A DNA stretch of 33,461 bases from Phocaeicola coprophilus DSM 18228 = JCM 13818 (GTDB lineage: Bacteria > Bacteroidota > Bacteroidia > Bacteroidales > Bacteroidaceae), in NCBI RefSeq assembly GCF_000157915.1, contig NZ_EQ973643.1, positions 156,173 to 189,633 on the forward strand. Reading direction: 5' to 3'. Positions 1 to 6,895 of this stretch are shown here, one piece after another (the first letter of the stretch is position 1; every line of letters starts with the position of its first letter). A program made the translations under genes and the position numbers. A model generated the notes under the pieces. The model made no database searches, was not told the DNA's origin, and saw only the letters and a program-made list of their open reading frames with translations.

Positions 1-1
1 G

Positions 2-451
2 CGCATAATGAGTATTATTAATTGTCCCAGACTTATAGATAAGATATCTCCTAAAATTACCCAATGGAAAAATACACTGGAAGAACTGTCTATAAGCAGA
101 ACGTCTTTTTATGGAGAGATTCCTAAGGAAATTGGAGAGTGTCAATTAGTAAAATATGTAGATCTAACCTGGAATAAATTCTCAGGAACCATTCCGGCGG
201 AGATTGGTAAAATACCATGTTTTCCCATCCATCTGAACCATAATGAATTTACTGGTATAGACTGGAGTATTTACACTGAAAAATATGGTAATACAGGTAT
301 AACCGCTGCCTATAATAATTTTATAGGCGAAATACCTCAAGAGGTTTTAGATTCAGAACAATGGAACAATAGTTATCACTCTTTCTATCCCTTCAACGAA
401 GGGTATGGCTTTACAAATTATCCGTTAGATGAGAACCAATTACCGAAATAG
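2..451 (+). CDS. Leucine-rich-repeat protein, C-terminal part (5' end outside window)
   Basis: The reading frame is open to the left edge of the window, so this is probably the 3' end of a longer gene; the ATG at 8 is more likely an internal Met than the start. The protein shows plant-type LRR units: a segment ending GEIPKEIG, a next unit with VDLTWNKFSGTIPAEIG, then a degenerate LNHNEFTGI and a final NNFIGEIPQEV, after which comes an aromatic tail (SFYPFNEGYGF). LRRs of this kind are binding scaffolds and in Bacteroidales are often on surface or secreted proteins; the ligand cannot be read from sequence. The stop codon lies one base before the ATG of the next gene, a lipoprotein, so the two are very likely co-transcribed and perhaps translationally coupled. 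Base composition is more AT-rich than from 2.3 kb onward, which fits an accessory region. The LRR call is firm; the function and full length are unknown. Confidence 0.8.
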   Translation, partial: RIMSIINCPRLIDKISPKITQWKNTLEELSISRTSFYGEIPKEIGECQLVKYVDLTWNKFSGTIPAEIGKIPCFPIHLNHNEFTGIDWSIYTEKYGNTGITAAYNNFIGEIPQEVLDSEQWNNSYHSFYPFNEGYGFTNYPLDENQLPK

Positions 452-452
452 T

Positions 453-2252
453 ATGAAACAGTTTATAATCACTATAGGTATGGCTGTGCTATCCGTAGGA
501 TGTGCAGACCAATCCATTGAACCAATGGAAAACATAGGAAATGACATTATTTCCAGAAGTATGAACCCATATTCAGAATCCACTTCCAACCCAACGCTGG
601 CTACTGATTGGGAAAACCTGGAAGAAATCACCGATTATAGAGGATGGAGTATTAAGAGTCCATGGAATCTATTTTCCAGCATGGGGGATTATGAATTTGC
701 CCAAGATATAAAGAAAGAAGATGGTTGGACTATGCTTTTTCACACCTTCAAGGAAGTCGGTAATTCACCACATGATAATTATATCTTTCTTTATAACCGA
801 CTGACCGGGTGGATGAAAATTTTTTACTATGTAGAAAGTGGAGTTAATAGTAATCATGGCATCTGGACCCTGAAAAGCCAGTTAGGAACAACAGATTTCT
901 TCAATCTGAATCAATATATTGCATTGCCCGACAATACATCCCAGCCGTATGATGGGATTGAGTTATCTAATATTGCACAATCGAAAGAGTATGGATTCAA
1001 TACGGGATGGAATGGATTCCAGATAGAGATCCCTTATATCACAGATATTGAAAATCAGTCGTTTTATCTATCTAGTTATTGTAATGAAGTTACTTCATAT
1101 AATTTTCAGGGACAGCTCAATATTGAAACAGAAGGCAGTATTATCAAAACGTATGAGAATCCTAACGATCAAAAAATTCAGAACGGTATAGCCAATGTCG
1201 GAAGTAACAAAGCCAAAGCATTGATTGACAAAATGAAGGAAAAGTCTGATCAGGGCATGGCATCTGATAATACAGGAACCATTAAGGCAAAGTTTGGTAC
1301 GAAAATTATCAATGCTTTGTCCAAAGTGAAACAAGGCGATATCAAGTCTGCTATTCTGGGCGGTCTTAATCTTATCTTCGGAACCTCTACCGTACAAGAT
1401 ACTTATACGGTTAACCTCAGTTCTACAGGAAATATCACATACACAGGAAATGGATATACACCCAAAAGTAGTTCTATTCCTGGAATTAGGATCCCATTGT
1501 TTGATATCATGAATCCCAGTATCTCAAGTAACAATTTAGAATTATCTGCCGAAAATATGGTCTTGCCTGAAGACGGATCCATGACAAGAAGTGGAGAGAA
1601 AGTATTTCCCGGAGTCTGGACGTTGGCTTCTGCACCGAAACTCTATCCAATGCGTTATTCTCCTTATAAGCCCAAACCATACGGTGGAGGATACATTACT
1701 CCTGTTCTGGAATATGGCACATGCTCTTATGAAATCCTGATAAATCCGGAATTGCAGCCTTACATTACCAGCCAAAGTTCATCTTATGAAATTATTTCAC
1801 TGGCTAAACAAAATGGGAACAATCTGCCGAATGAATACATACAATATGGATTTCCGACACCTTTAATTTATGAGGATGACTATATGACCCTTAATGAGTC
1901 ATATATGTCGATGGATAATTCGATTGAAGTTGGCAGTATGTGGGCTCTTCCACCCAGTGGATATGACTATTATTTCGACTGGGGGAAATATGATGTAAAT
2001 GAACTGGTGGTCATTACATTGAATCTCACTTACAATTACAATGGAAAAGAGAAAAAAGTCTCTTTTTCCAGAACATACAAGCCTGAGTTTGTTTATTCTG
2101 ATGCCGCAGACAAACGTATTTTTATAACTGGTCAATATAAGACACCATACATAATTAATACTGGTGAATACCCCTTAGGGCAAAAAGCAAATATTTTGTC
2201 CACTGAAGAGGAGCTTCATGAAAACGACAGCATTATGAGTAATATTCAATAG
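453..2252 (+). CDS. Large lipoprotein of unknown function, paired with LRR gene
   Basis: I do not recognise the family. The start at 453 is chosen over the upstream ATG at 429 because it gives a classic lipoprotein signal: MKQFIITIGMAVLSVGC, with the lipobox Cys at residue 17. The mature 580-odd residues are rich in Asn, Ser, Tyr and Thr. The first ~240 residues look like a beta-rich domain (many Tyr/Trp, WTLKS, GWNGFQIEIP). Around residues 255-310 there is a helical, Lys-rich stretch ending in a hydrophobic run (AILGGLNLIFG), followed by a Ser/Thr/Gly beta-like segment (TYTVNLSSTGNITYTG). The C-terminal half is again beta-like, with a YNYNGKEKKVSFSRTYKPEF segment near the end. There is one base between it and the LRR gene and a strong terminator after it, so it is the last gene of that unit. 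Envelope location is inferred from the lipobox; the role is unknown. Confidence 0.75.
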   Translation: MKQFIITIGMAVLSVGCADQSIEPMENIGNDIISRSMNPYSESTSNPTLATDWENLEEITDYRGWSIKSPWNLFSSMGDYEFAQDIKKEDGWTMLFHTFKEVGNSPHDNYIFLYNRLTGWMKIFYYVESGVNSNHGIWTLKSQLGTTDFFNLNQYIALPDNTSQPYDGIELSNIAQSKEYGFNTGWNGFQIEIPYITDIENQSFYLSSYCNEVTSYNFQGQLNIETEGSIIKTYENPNDQKIQNGIANVGSNKAKALIDKMKEKSDQGMASDNTGTIKAKFGTKIINALSKVKQGDIKSAILGGLNLIFGTSTVQDTYTVNLSSTGNITYTGNGYTPKSSSIPGIRIPLFDIMNPSISSNNLELSAENMVLPEDGSMTRSGEKVFPGVWTLASAPKLYPMRYSPYKPKPYGGGYITPVLEYGTCSYEILINPELQPYITSQSSSYEIISLAKQNGNNLPNEYIQYGFPTPLIYEDDYMTLNESYMSMDNSIEVGSMWALPPSGYDYYFDWGKYDVNELVVITLNLTYNYNGKEKKVSFSRTYKPEFVYSDAADKRIFITGQYKTPYIINTGEYPLGQKANILSTEEELHENDSIMSNIQ

Positions 2253-2287
2253 GCAAATCAATACTGTATAACTTTATTCAGAAGAGC

Positions 2288-2330
2288 AAGGCAACCTCAG
2301 GATTCTGGATCCTAAGGCTGCCTTTTCTTT
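2288..2330 (+). terminator. Intrinsic terminator after the lipoprotein gene
   Basis: A 16-bp imperfect inverted repeat (arms 2288-2303 and 2309-2324, five-base loop) is followed by TTCTTTT. It ends the LRR-lipoprotein unit and separates it from the minus-strand thioesterase gene. Confidence 0.8.
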
Positions 2331-2343
2331 TATCCACTCAATA

Positions 2344-2787
2344 TTACTTTTGAGACAGTTCCTCAAGTGATTTTCCCTCATAATTGCAGATGGCCTGTTT
2401 AAACTCCAGAGGAAGTTCCACAGGTTCTTTCGTGGCAATGCTGTAGCCCACCATTACCGTACGGCACTGGCATTTGCGAATACCGCTGACCTTATCCACT
2501 GCACGCTGAAGCAGGGTAAAGCTTTTGTGTCCCAGATGAACAACAGAAGTCTCAATAACCAGTTCATCAGAGAAAAAGACCGGAGCCAGAAAATCTGCAT
2601 TGATGTTTGCCACTACGATGCCGATGCGGTTCCATTCCTTTTGTCCGAATACATCGCGCAGGTAAGAAGTCTTCGCCAGATCGTAAAGTGAAAAATAGGA
2701 AGAATTGTTCATGTGACCGTACTGGTCGACATCGTTGAACCGGATCTGTACCGGCAAAACGTGCTTGAATGTCATTTCATCTGCCAT
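2344..2787 (-). CDS. Acyl-CoA thioesterase, 4HBT hotdog family (YbgC/FadM-like)
   Basis: This 147-residue protein has the length and pattern of single-domain hotdog thioesterases that hydrolyse acyl-CoA or acyl-ACP in the cytoplasm. The diagnostic segment is near the N-terminus: VQIRFNDVDQYGHMNNSSYF, with the family's R-x-x-D-x-D-x-x-G-H-x-N-N pattern, where the second Asp (in DVDQYGH) is the usual catalytic residue. The later strand-rich part (LVIETSVVHLGHKSFTLLQ) fits the hotdog fold. The gene is read towards the lipoprotein unit and is divergent from metY with about 120 bases between. A TAnnTTTG -7 element lies in that gap on this strand. Exact substrate cannot be told; 4-hydroxybenzoyl-CoA or long-chain acyl-CoA thioesterase are both possible within the family. 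Confidence 0.85.
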   Translation of the reverse strand: MADEMTFKHVLPVQIRFNDVDQYGHMNNSSYFSLYDLAKTSYLRDVFGQKEWNRIGIVVANINADFLAPVFFSDELVIETSVVHLGHKSFTLLQRAVDKVSGIRKCQCRTVMVGYSIATKEPVELPLEFKQAICNYEGKSLEELSQK

Positions 2788-2810
2788 AATAGTATCTCTT
2801 ATTAAATCTT

Positions 2811-2818
2811 CAAATATA
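2811..2818 (-). promoter_or_regulatory. -7 element for the thioesterase gene
   Basis: On the minus strand this reads TATATTTG, matching the Bacteroidetes -7 consensus TAnnTTTG, about 25 bases upstream of the start codon. No convincing TTTG -33 element is seen at the usual distance. Confidence 0.5.
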
Positions 2819-2862
2819 TATCTTTTTTTTCAGAAGGCGGCTATCAAATGGCAATAATTTCT

Positions 2863-2870
2863 TACTTTTG
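2863..2870 (+). promoter_or_regulatory. -7 element for metY
   Basis: TACTTTTG fits TAnnTTTG and lies 40 bases before the chosen metY start, so the transcript leader would be only about 35 nt. That leaves no room for a SAM riboswitch. The -33 element is weak. Confidence 0.55.
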
Positions 2871-2910
2871 TCCACAACTTAAGATTCAGACTTTAAAACA
2901 TTATCGCATT

Positions 2911-4194
2911 ATGAATAATAAATTTAGCAAAGAGACACTCTGCGTACAGGCAGGATGGACTCCGAAGAAAGGCGAACCGCGCGTCCTGCCCATTTATCAG
3001 AGTACAACCTTTAAATATGACACCAGCGAACAGATGGCCCGCCTGTTCGATCTGGAAAACAGCGGCTATTTCTATACCCGCCTGCAAAATCCGACCAATG
3101 ATGCCGTAGCATCCAAGATTGCAGCCCTCGAAGGAGGAGTAGGTGCCATGCTGACTTCTTCCGGTCAGGCTGCCAACTTCTATGCAGTGTTCAACATCTG
3201 TGAAGCCGGCGACCATTTTGTCTGCTCGTCTACCATTTACGGAGGTACATTCAATCTGTTTGCCGTAACCATGAAAAAACTGGGCATTGAATGTACATTC
3301 GTGGATGCAGATGCACCGGAGGAAGAAATCAGCAAGGCTTTCCGCCCCAATACGAAATGTCTGTTCGGCGAAACAATCTCCAATCCGAGCATCAATGTGC
3401 TCGACATTGAGAAGTTTGCACGCATTGCCCACAAACATGGTGTGCCTCTCATCGTAGACAATACCTTTGCTACACCGATTAACTGCCGTCCCTTTGAATG
3501 GGGAGCTGACATCGTGACTCACTCCACCACCAAGTACATGGACGGACATGCCACCTGCGTGGGAGGAGCCATCGTAGACAGCGGAAACTTTGACTGGGAT
3601 GCACATGCTGACAAATTCCCGGGACTGACCCAGCCCGACGAGTCTTATCACGGACTGACCTACACAAAGGCTTTCGGAAAAATGGCTTATATGACCAAAG
3701 CAACAGCCCAGCTCATGCGTGACCTTGGCTCAATCCAGTCGCCCGAAAATGCCTTTTTGCTGAATCTGGGTCTGGAGACACTGCACTTGCGTGTACCACG
3801 CCATTGCGAAAATGCACAGAAGGTTGCCGAATGGCTGGAAGCTAATCCGAAAGTGAAATGGGTAAACTATTGCGGACTGAAGAGCAGCAAATACTACGAA
3901 CTGGCTCAAAAATATATGCCGAACGGTTCATGCGGTGTCATCGCCTTCGGTCTGAAAGGCAGCCGCGACGAAGCTATCAAGTTCATGGACAGCCTGAAAC
4001 TTGCCTGCATCGTGACACACGTAGCCGATGCACGTACCTGCGTGCTTCACCCGGCCAGCCACACACACCGCCAGTTGACAGACGAACAGCTGATCGAAGC
4101 CGGAGTTGCTCCCGACCTGATCCGCCTGTCGGTGGGTATCGAGAATGCCAACGACATCATTGCTGACCTGGAACAGGCCATGAACCAGATTTAA
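2911..4194 (+). CDS. metY: O-acetylhomoserine sulfhydrylase (Cys/Met metabolism PLP enzyme)
   Basis: The enzyme makes homocysteine (or methionine) from O-acetylhomoserine and sulfide (or methanethiol) in the cytoplasm. It belongs to the Cys/Met-metabolism PLP family (fold type I). The sequence has ETLCVQAG near the N-terminus, the active-site Tyr/Arg segment YFYTRLQNPTND, the phosphate-binding LTSSGQAAN, VDNTFATP, and the Schiff-base lysine in HSTTKYMDGH. At 427 residues it has the length of the O-acetylhomoserine branch, longer than MetB/MetC (about 380-400), and SHTHRQL near the end is typical of it. I start at 2911 rather than the upstream ATG at 2848 because the latter lies upstream of the -7 promoter element and adds 21 residues with no family match. 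A hairpin terminator follows directly. Substrate choice within the family is inferred from length and motif. Confidence 0.92.
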   Translation: MNNKFSKETLCVQAGWTPKKGEPRVLPIYQSTTFKYDTSEQMARLFDLENSGYFYTRLQNPTNDAVASKIAALEGGVGAMLTSSGQAANFYAVFNICEAGDHFVCSSTIYGGTFNLFAVTMKKLGIECTFVDADAPEEEISKAFRPNTKCLFGETISNPSINVLDIEKFARIAHKHGVPLIVDNTFATPINCRPFEWGADIVTHSTTKYMDGHATCVGGAIVDSGNFDWDAHADKFPGLTQPDESYHGLTYTKAFGKMAYMTKATAQLMRDLGSIQSPENAFLLNLGLETLHLRVPRHCENAQKVAEWLEANPKVKWVNYCGLKSSKYYELAQKYMPNGSCGVIAFGLKGSRDEAIKFMDSLKLACIVTHVADARTCVLHPASHTHRQLTDEQLIEAGVAPDLIRLSVGIENANDIIADLEQAMNQI

Positions 4195-4202
4195 AACAAA
4201 AA

Positions 4203-4235
4203 AAAGCGACCTGCTCTGATGAGACAGGTCGCTTT
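4203..4235 (+). terminator. Intrinsic terminator after metY, bidirectional-looking
   Basis: Inverted repeat AAAGCGACCTG...CAGGTCGCTTT with a short loop, preceded by a run of A and followed by a short T-rich end. It sits between the convergent metY and rubredoxin genes and could serve both. Confidence 0.7.
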
Positions 4236-4257
4236 CTATGCGAATTACAGCTGTATA

Positions 4258-4422
4258 TTAATCTTCTACAGGCTGAAAATCTTCTTTTCCTACACCGCAA
4301 ACCGGGCAAACCCAATCTTCCGGAATATCTTCGAATGCAGTTCCAGGAGCGATACCACCTTCAGGATCACCTACTTCAGGATCGTAAACCCAATCGCAAA
4401 CTGTGCAAATGTACTTTTTCAT
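4258..4422 (-). CDS. Rubredoxin
   Basis: This 54-residue protein is a one-iron electron carrier with both expected iron-binding pairs: CTVC (residues 6-9) and CPVC (residues 39-42). The aromatic residues and the [15 protein letters not shown] and [11 protein letters not shown] segments are typical of rubredoxin. It carries electrons in the cytoplasm, in anaerobes often towards peroxide- or superoxide-reducing enzymes. The gene runs on the same strand as the sirtuin, 66 bases downstream of it, but a TATATTTG -7 element in the gap suggests its own promoter. The terminator shared with metY lies just beyond its stop. The physiological partner is not visible in the window. Confidence 0.95.
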   Translation of the reverse strand: MKKYICTVCDWVYDPEVGDPEGGIAPGTAFEDIPEDWVCPVCGVGKEDFQPVED

Positions 4423-4468
4423 AATTGTCTTGCTTTACGTTAATTTTAAATGGTTTCTAATGTTGAAA

Positions 4469-4476
4469 CAAATATA
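4469..4476 (-). promoter_or_regulatory. -7 element for rubredoxin
   Basis: Minus-strand TATATTTG matches TAnnTTTG about 47 bases upstream of the rubredoxin start, inside the 66-base gap after the sirtuin gene. The -33 element is not clear. Confidence 0.45.
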
Positions 4477-4488
4477 GAAAGAATTTGT

Positions 4489-5196
4489 TTATTCTCCTTT
4501 CTCCAATAACATTTTTTTCAATTCGGCCATTCCTTCGGATGCCCCTTTCTGTATGACATGTACTTTTCTTCCCGATGCAATGGCAACCTGCTTGGGGTCA
4601 ATCAGATAAACCGGAACACCAGCCGGTACATAGTTCAGCAGTCCGGCGGCCGGATAAACATTCAGCGAAGTCCCGATAATAACAAAGATATCTGCCTTTT
4701 CCGCATACTCCACAGCTGTCTCAATCATCGGGACCGCCTCGCCGAACCACACGATGAAAGGACGCAGCTGAGAACCGTCGGGAGCCAGATCACCGATGTG
4801 GACTTCGTACTCCTCCGGCTTCAGTTCCCTGATATATTCCGGATTATTCGGCTGCCAGCTGGATGTTACCTTGGTCAGTTCCCCGTGCAGGTGAATGACA
4901 TGTGAACTGCCTGCCCTTTCGTGCAGGTTGTCTACATTCTGCGTGATGACCGTCACCTGAAACTCCTGTTCCAGTTCAGCTAGCAGTTCATGTCCCCGGT
5001 TCGGCTTTACTTCCAGCAACTGTTTCCGGCGTTCATTATAGAAATCAATAACCAGCCGGGGATTGGCTGCATATCCTTCAGGCGTTGCCACCTGTTCCAC
5101 GGGATAACGGTCCCACAGGCCGCCTGAATCCCGAAACGTACTGATGCCGCTCTCTGCACTCATTCCGGCACCTGTCAATACTACCAGATTTTTCAT
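4489..5196 (-). CDS. cobB: Sir2-family NAD-dependent protein deacylase
   Basis: Sirtuins remove acyl groups from lysines using NAD+. The core motifs are all here: GAGMSAESGI (residues 9-18) and FRD for NAD binding, TQNVDNLHERAG, the catalytic His in HLHG (His104), and GTSLNVYPAAGL. Tyr53 and Arg56 (FYNERR) have the Y-x-x-R spacing that in class III sirtuins binds succinyl or malonyl groups, so a desuccinylase/demalonylase activity is likely. Length (235 aa) is normal for a bacterial CobB. The odd point is that the usual four zinc-binding cysteines are absent: after HLHGELTKV comes TSSWQPNNPE, and the whole protein contains no Cys. The small domain must therefore be held without zinc. The gene is divergent from the FKBP gene and followed by rubredoxin. 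The family call is firm; the symbol is by homology. Confidence 0.9.
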   Translation of the reverse strand: MKNLVVLTGAGMSAESGISTFRDSGGLWDRYPVEQVATPEGYAANPRLVIDFYNERRKQLLEVKPNRGHELLAELEQEFQVTVITQNVDNLHERAGSSHVIHLHGELTKVTSSWQPNNPEYIRELKPEEYEVHIGDLAPDGSQLRPFIVWFGEAVPMIETAVEYAEKADIFVIIGTSLNVYPAAGLLNYVPAGVPVYLIDPKQVAIASGRKVHVIQKGASEGMAELKKMLLEKGE

Positions 5197-5229
5197 CGTT
5201 GAAACTCCTTCTTTTTCTAATCACCTTTG

Positions 5230-5237
5230 CAAAAATA
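5230..5237 (-). promoter_or_regulatory. -7 element for the sirtuin gene
   Basis: Minus-strand TATTTTTG, about 33 bases before the start codon, with a TTTG 17 bases further upstream that could be the -33 element. Confidence 0.55.
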
Positions 5238-5282
5238 AGAAATTTTATCTCTTTCAAAGCCTCATTTTCAAAGAAAAAAAGA

Positions 5283-5290
5283 TACCTTTG
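5283..5290 (+). promoter_or_regulatory. -7 element for the first FKBP gene
   Basis: TACCTTTG matches the Bacteroidetes -7 consensus 37 bases before the chosen start at 5328. It argues against the ORF extending upstream to 5199. Confidence 0.55.
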
Positions 5291-5327
5291 CCCCCTGTTT
5301 GAAACTAATCTATTAATCACATATTTT

Positions 5328-5912
5328 ATGGACAAATTCAGTTACGCCATTGGTCTGGGAATAGGCCAGAACCTGCTGAGCATGGGAGCTCGCAACATTG
5401 AAGTGAACGACTTTGCACAGGCTATCAAAGACGTATTAGAGGGGAACCAAACGGCAATCAGCCATACTGAAGCACGCGAAATCGTCAACAAGTATTTCAC
5501 AGAACTGGAAGCAAAGATCAATGCTGAAAACATTGAAAAGGGAAAAGCTTTCCTCGAAGAAAACAAAAAGAATCCGAATATCGTGACTTTGCCGAGCGGA
5601 CTGCAATATGAAGTCATCACCGAAGGAAACGGCAAGAAACCGAAGGCTACCGACCGCGTACGCTGCCACTACGAAGGTACGCTGATCGACGGAACCCTGT
5701 TCGACAGTTCTATCAAACGTGGAGAACCGGCCGTATTCGGTGTCAACCAGGTAATCAAAGGATGGGTAGAAGCTCTCCAGCTGATGTCTGAAGGAGCCAA
5801 ATGGAAACTGTATATTCCTTCTGAACTGGCTTACGGCGCACAGGGTGCCGGAGAAATGATTCCGCCTCACAGCACACTGATCTTTGAAGTGGAACTGATC
5901 GAAGTATTATAA
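5328..5912 (+). CDS. FKBP-type peptidyl-prolyl cis-trans isomerase, no signal peptide
   Basis: The protein speeds cis-trans isomerisation of prolyl bonds during folding. It has the two-part layout of the FklB/Mip group: an N-terminal dimerisation domain (residues 1-90, YAIGLGIGQNL onward) and a C-terminal FKBP domain (about 100-194). The FKBP domain shows LPSGLQYEVITEGNGKKP, the strand VRCHYEGTLIDGTLFDSS, the active-site segment VIKGWVEALQLM, and a terminal IPPHSTLIFEVELIEV. The start at 5328 is used because a -7 promoter lies just upstream and because MDKFSYAIGLG matches the family's start. No signal peptide is visible, so it probably acts in the cytoplasm. It lies 24 bases before a second FKBP gene, probably its operon partner and paralogue. 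The symbol fklB is possible but not certain. Confidence 0.9.
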   Translation: MDKFSYAIGLGIGQNLLSMGARNIEVNDFAQAIKDVLEGNQTAISHTEAREIVNKYFTELEAKINAENIEKGKAFLEENKKNPNIVTLPSGLQYEVITEGNGKKPKATDRVRCHYEGTLIDGTLFDSSIKRGEPAVFGVNQVIKGWVEALQLMSEGAKWKLYIPSELAYGAQGAGEMIPPHSTLIFEVELIEVL

Positions 5913-5936
5913 TAACAAAATAAATAACGAAAGCAG

Positions 5937-6788
5937 ATGAAAAAAGCAACAACAATCCTGATGCTGGCTGCCGCAACCGGTCTGGCATCATGTACGGCTC
6001 AAAGTCCGAAAGCTAATATGAAAAACGATGTGGATACTCTTTCATACATGATGGGTATCAGCAACACTCAGGGTCTGAAGGAATATGCCATGAATCAGCT
6101 GGGTATCGATTCTGCACACTTTGCAGATTTCGTAAAAGGCATCGAACAGGGTACTAAATCAACTGATCCGAAAAACGTAGCTTACACTGCCGGTATGCAG
6201 ATCGGACAGCGCGTTGGAGGCGACATGATCAAAATGATCAACCGTCAGCTGTTCGGCAACGACTCTACTCAGTCTCTGAGCAAGGAAAACTTCCTCGCCG
6301 GATTCTTTGCTGCACTGGATGACAAGGCTCTGGCAAGCGTCGACTCTGCAAGCATGTATGTAAATACAAAGGCTGAAGAAATCCGTACCAAAGCTATCGA
6401 GGCTCAGTACGCTGACTATAAGAAAGAAAATGAAGCATTCCTCGCTGAAAACAAGAGCAAGGAAGGTGTGAAGACTACTGCCAGCGGATTGCAATACAAA
6501 GTGATCACTGAAGGAAAGGGAGAAGTTCCGACAGCTGAATCACGCGTAAAAGTAAACTACAAAGGTACACTCATCGACGGTACTGAATTCGATGCCAGAG
6601 AAGGTATGACATTCTCTGCCGGACATGTCATCAAAGGATGGACAGAAGCTCTGACCATGATGCCGGTAGGATCAAAATGGGAACTCTATGTTCCGCAGGA
6701 ACTGGCTTACGGAAGCAGCGCTACCGGAAAGATCAAACCGTTCTCTACCCTGATCTTCGAAATTGAATTGCTGGAAATCGAAAAATAA
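5937..6788 (+). CDS. FKBP-type peptidyl-prolyl isomerase, lipoprotein (Mip-like)
   Basis: This is the envelope counterpart of the preceding gene. The N-terminus MKKATTILMLAAATGLASC is a lipoprotein signal with the lipobox Cys at residue 19, so the protein is lipid-anchored in the inner or outer membrane. Residues ~30-170 form the FKBP N-terminal helical dimerisation domain (DTLSYMMGIS...), ending in a charged helix rich in Lys/Glu/Ala. Residues ~180-283 form the FKBP domain: ASGLQYKVITEGKGEVP, VNYKGTLIDGTEFDAR, HVIKGWTEALTMM, and LAYGSSATGKIKPFSTLIFEIELLEI. At 283 residues it is longer than its neighbour because of the extended N-terminal helix. The same strand, 24-base gap and a shared terminator point to one operon with the upstream FKBP. 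It likely helps fold exported proteins. Confidence 0.92.
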   Translation: MKKATTILMLAAATGLASCTAQSPKANMKNDVDTLSYMMGISNTQGLKEYAMNQLGIDSAHFADFVKGIEQGTKSTDPKNVAYTAGMQIGQRVGGDMIKMINRQLFGNDSTQSLSKENFLAGFFAALDDKALASVDSASMYVNTKAEEIRTKAIEAQYADYKKENEAFLAENKSKEGVKTTASGLQYKVITEGKGEVPTAESRVKVNYKGTLIDGTEFDAREGMTFSAGHVIKGWTEALTMMPVGSKWELYVPQELAYGSSATGKIKPFSTLIFEIELLEIEK

Positions 6789-6813
6789 GCTGATTTCTTA
6801 CTTTTCATAAAAA

Positions 6814-6860
6814 CAGAACAGGCGGGCGACATCTTCTTTGTCGCCCGCCTGCTTGTTTTT
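6814..6860. terminator. Bidirectional terminator between FKBP and Na/Pi genes
   Basis: A perfect 12-bp GC-rich stem (arms 6819-6830 and 6840-6851) lies between two convergent genes. It has an A-rich left flank and T-rich right flank, so it can stop transcription from either side. Confidence 0.8.
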
Positions 6861-6895
6861 CCGGAAAACAGTTCCGGCTCTGTCCGGCTGCCGGA

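Noticed and set aside
2863..2911. Possible SAM riboswitch upstream of metY
   Set aside because: The promoter-like element leaves a leader of only about 35 nt, too short for a known SAM riboswitch.
2893..3651. 252-residue open frame on the minus strand inside metY
   Set aside because: It is fully antisense to a well-supported gene, shows no domain pattern and has a composition expected from the opposite strand.
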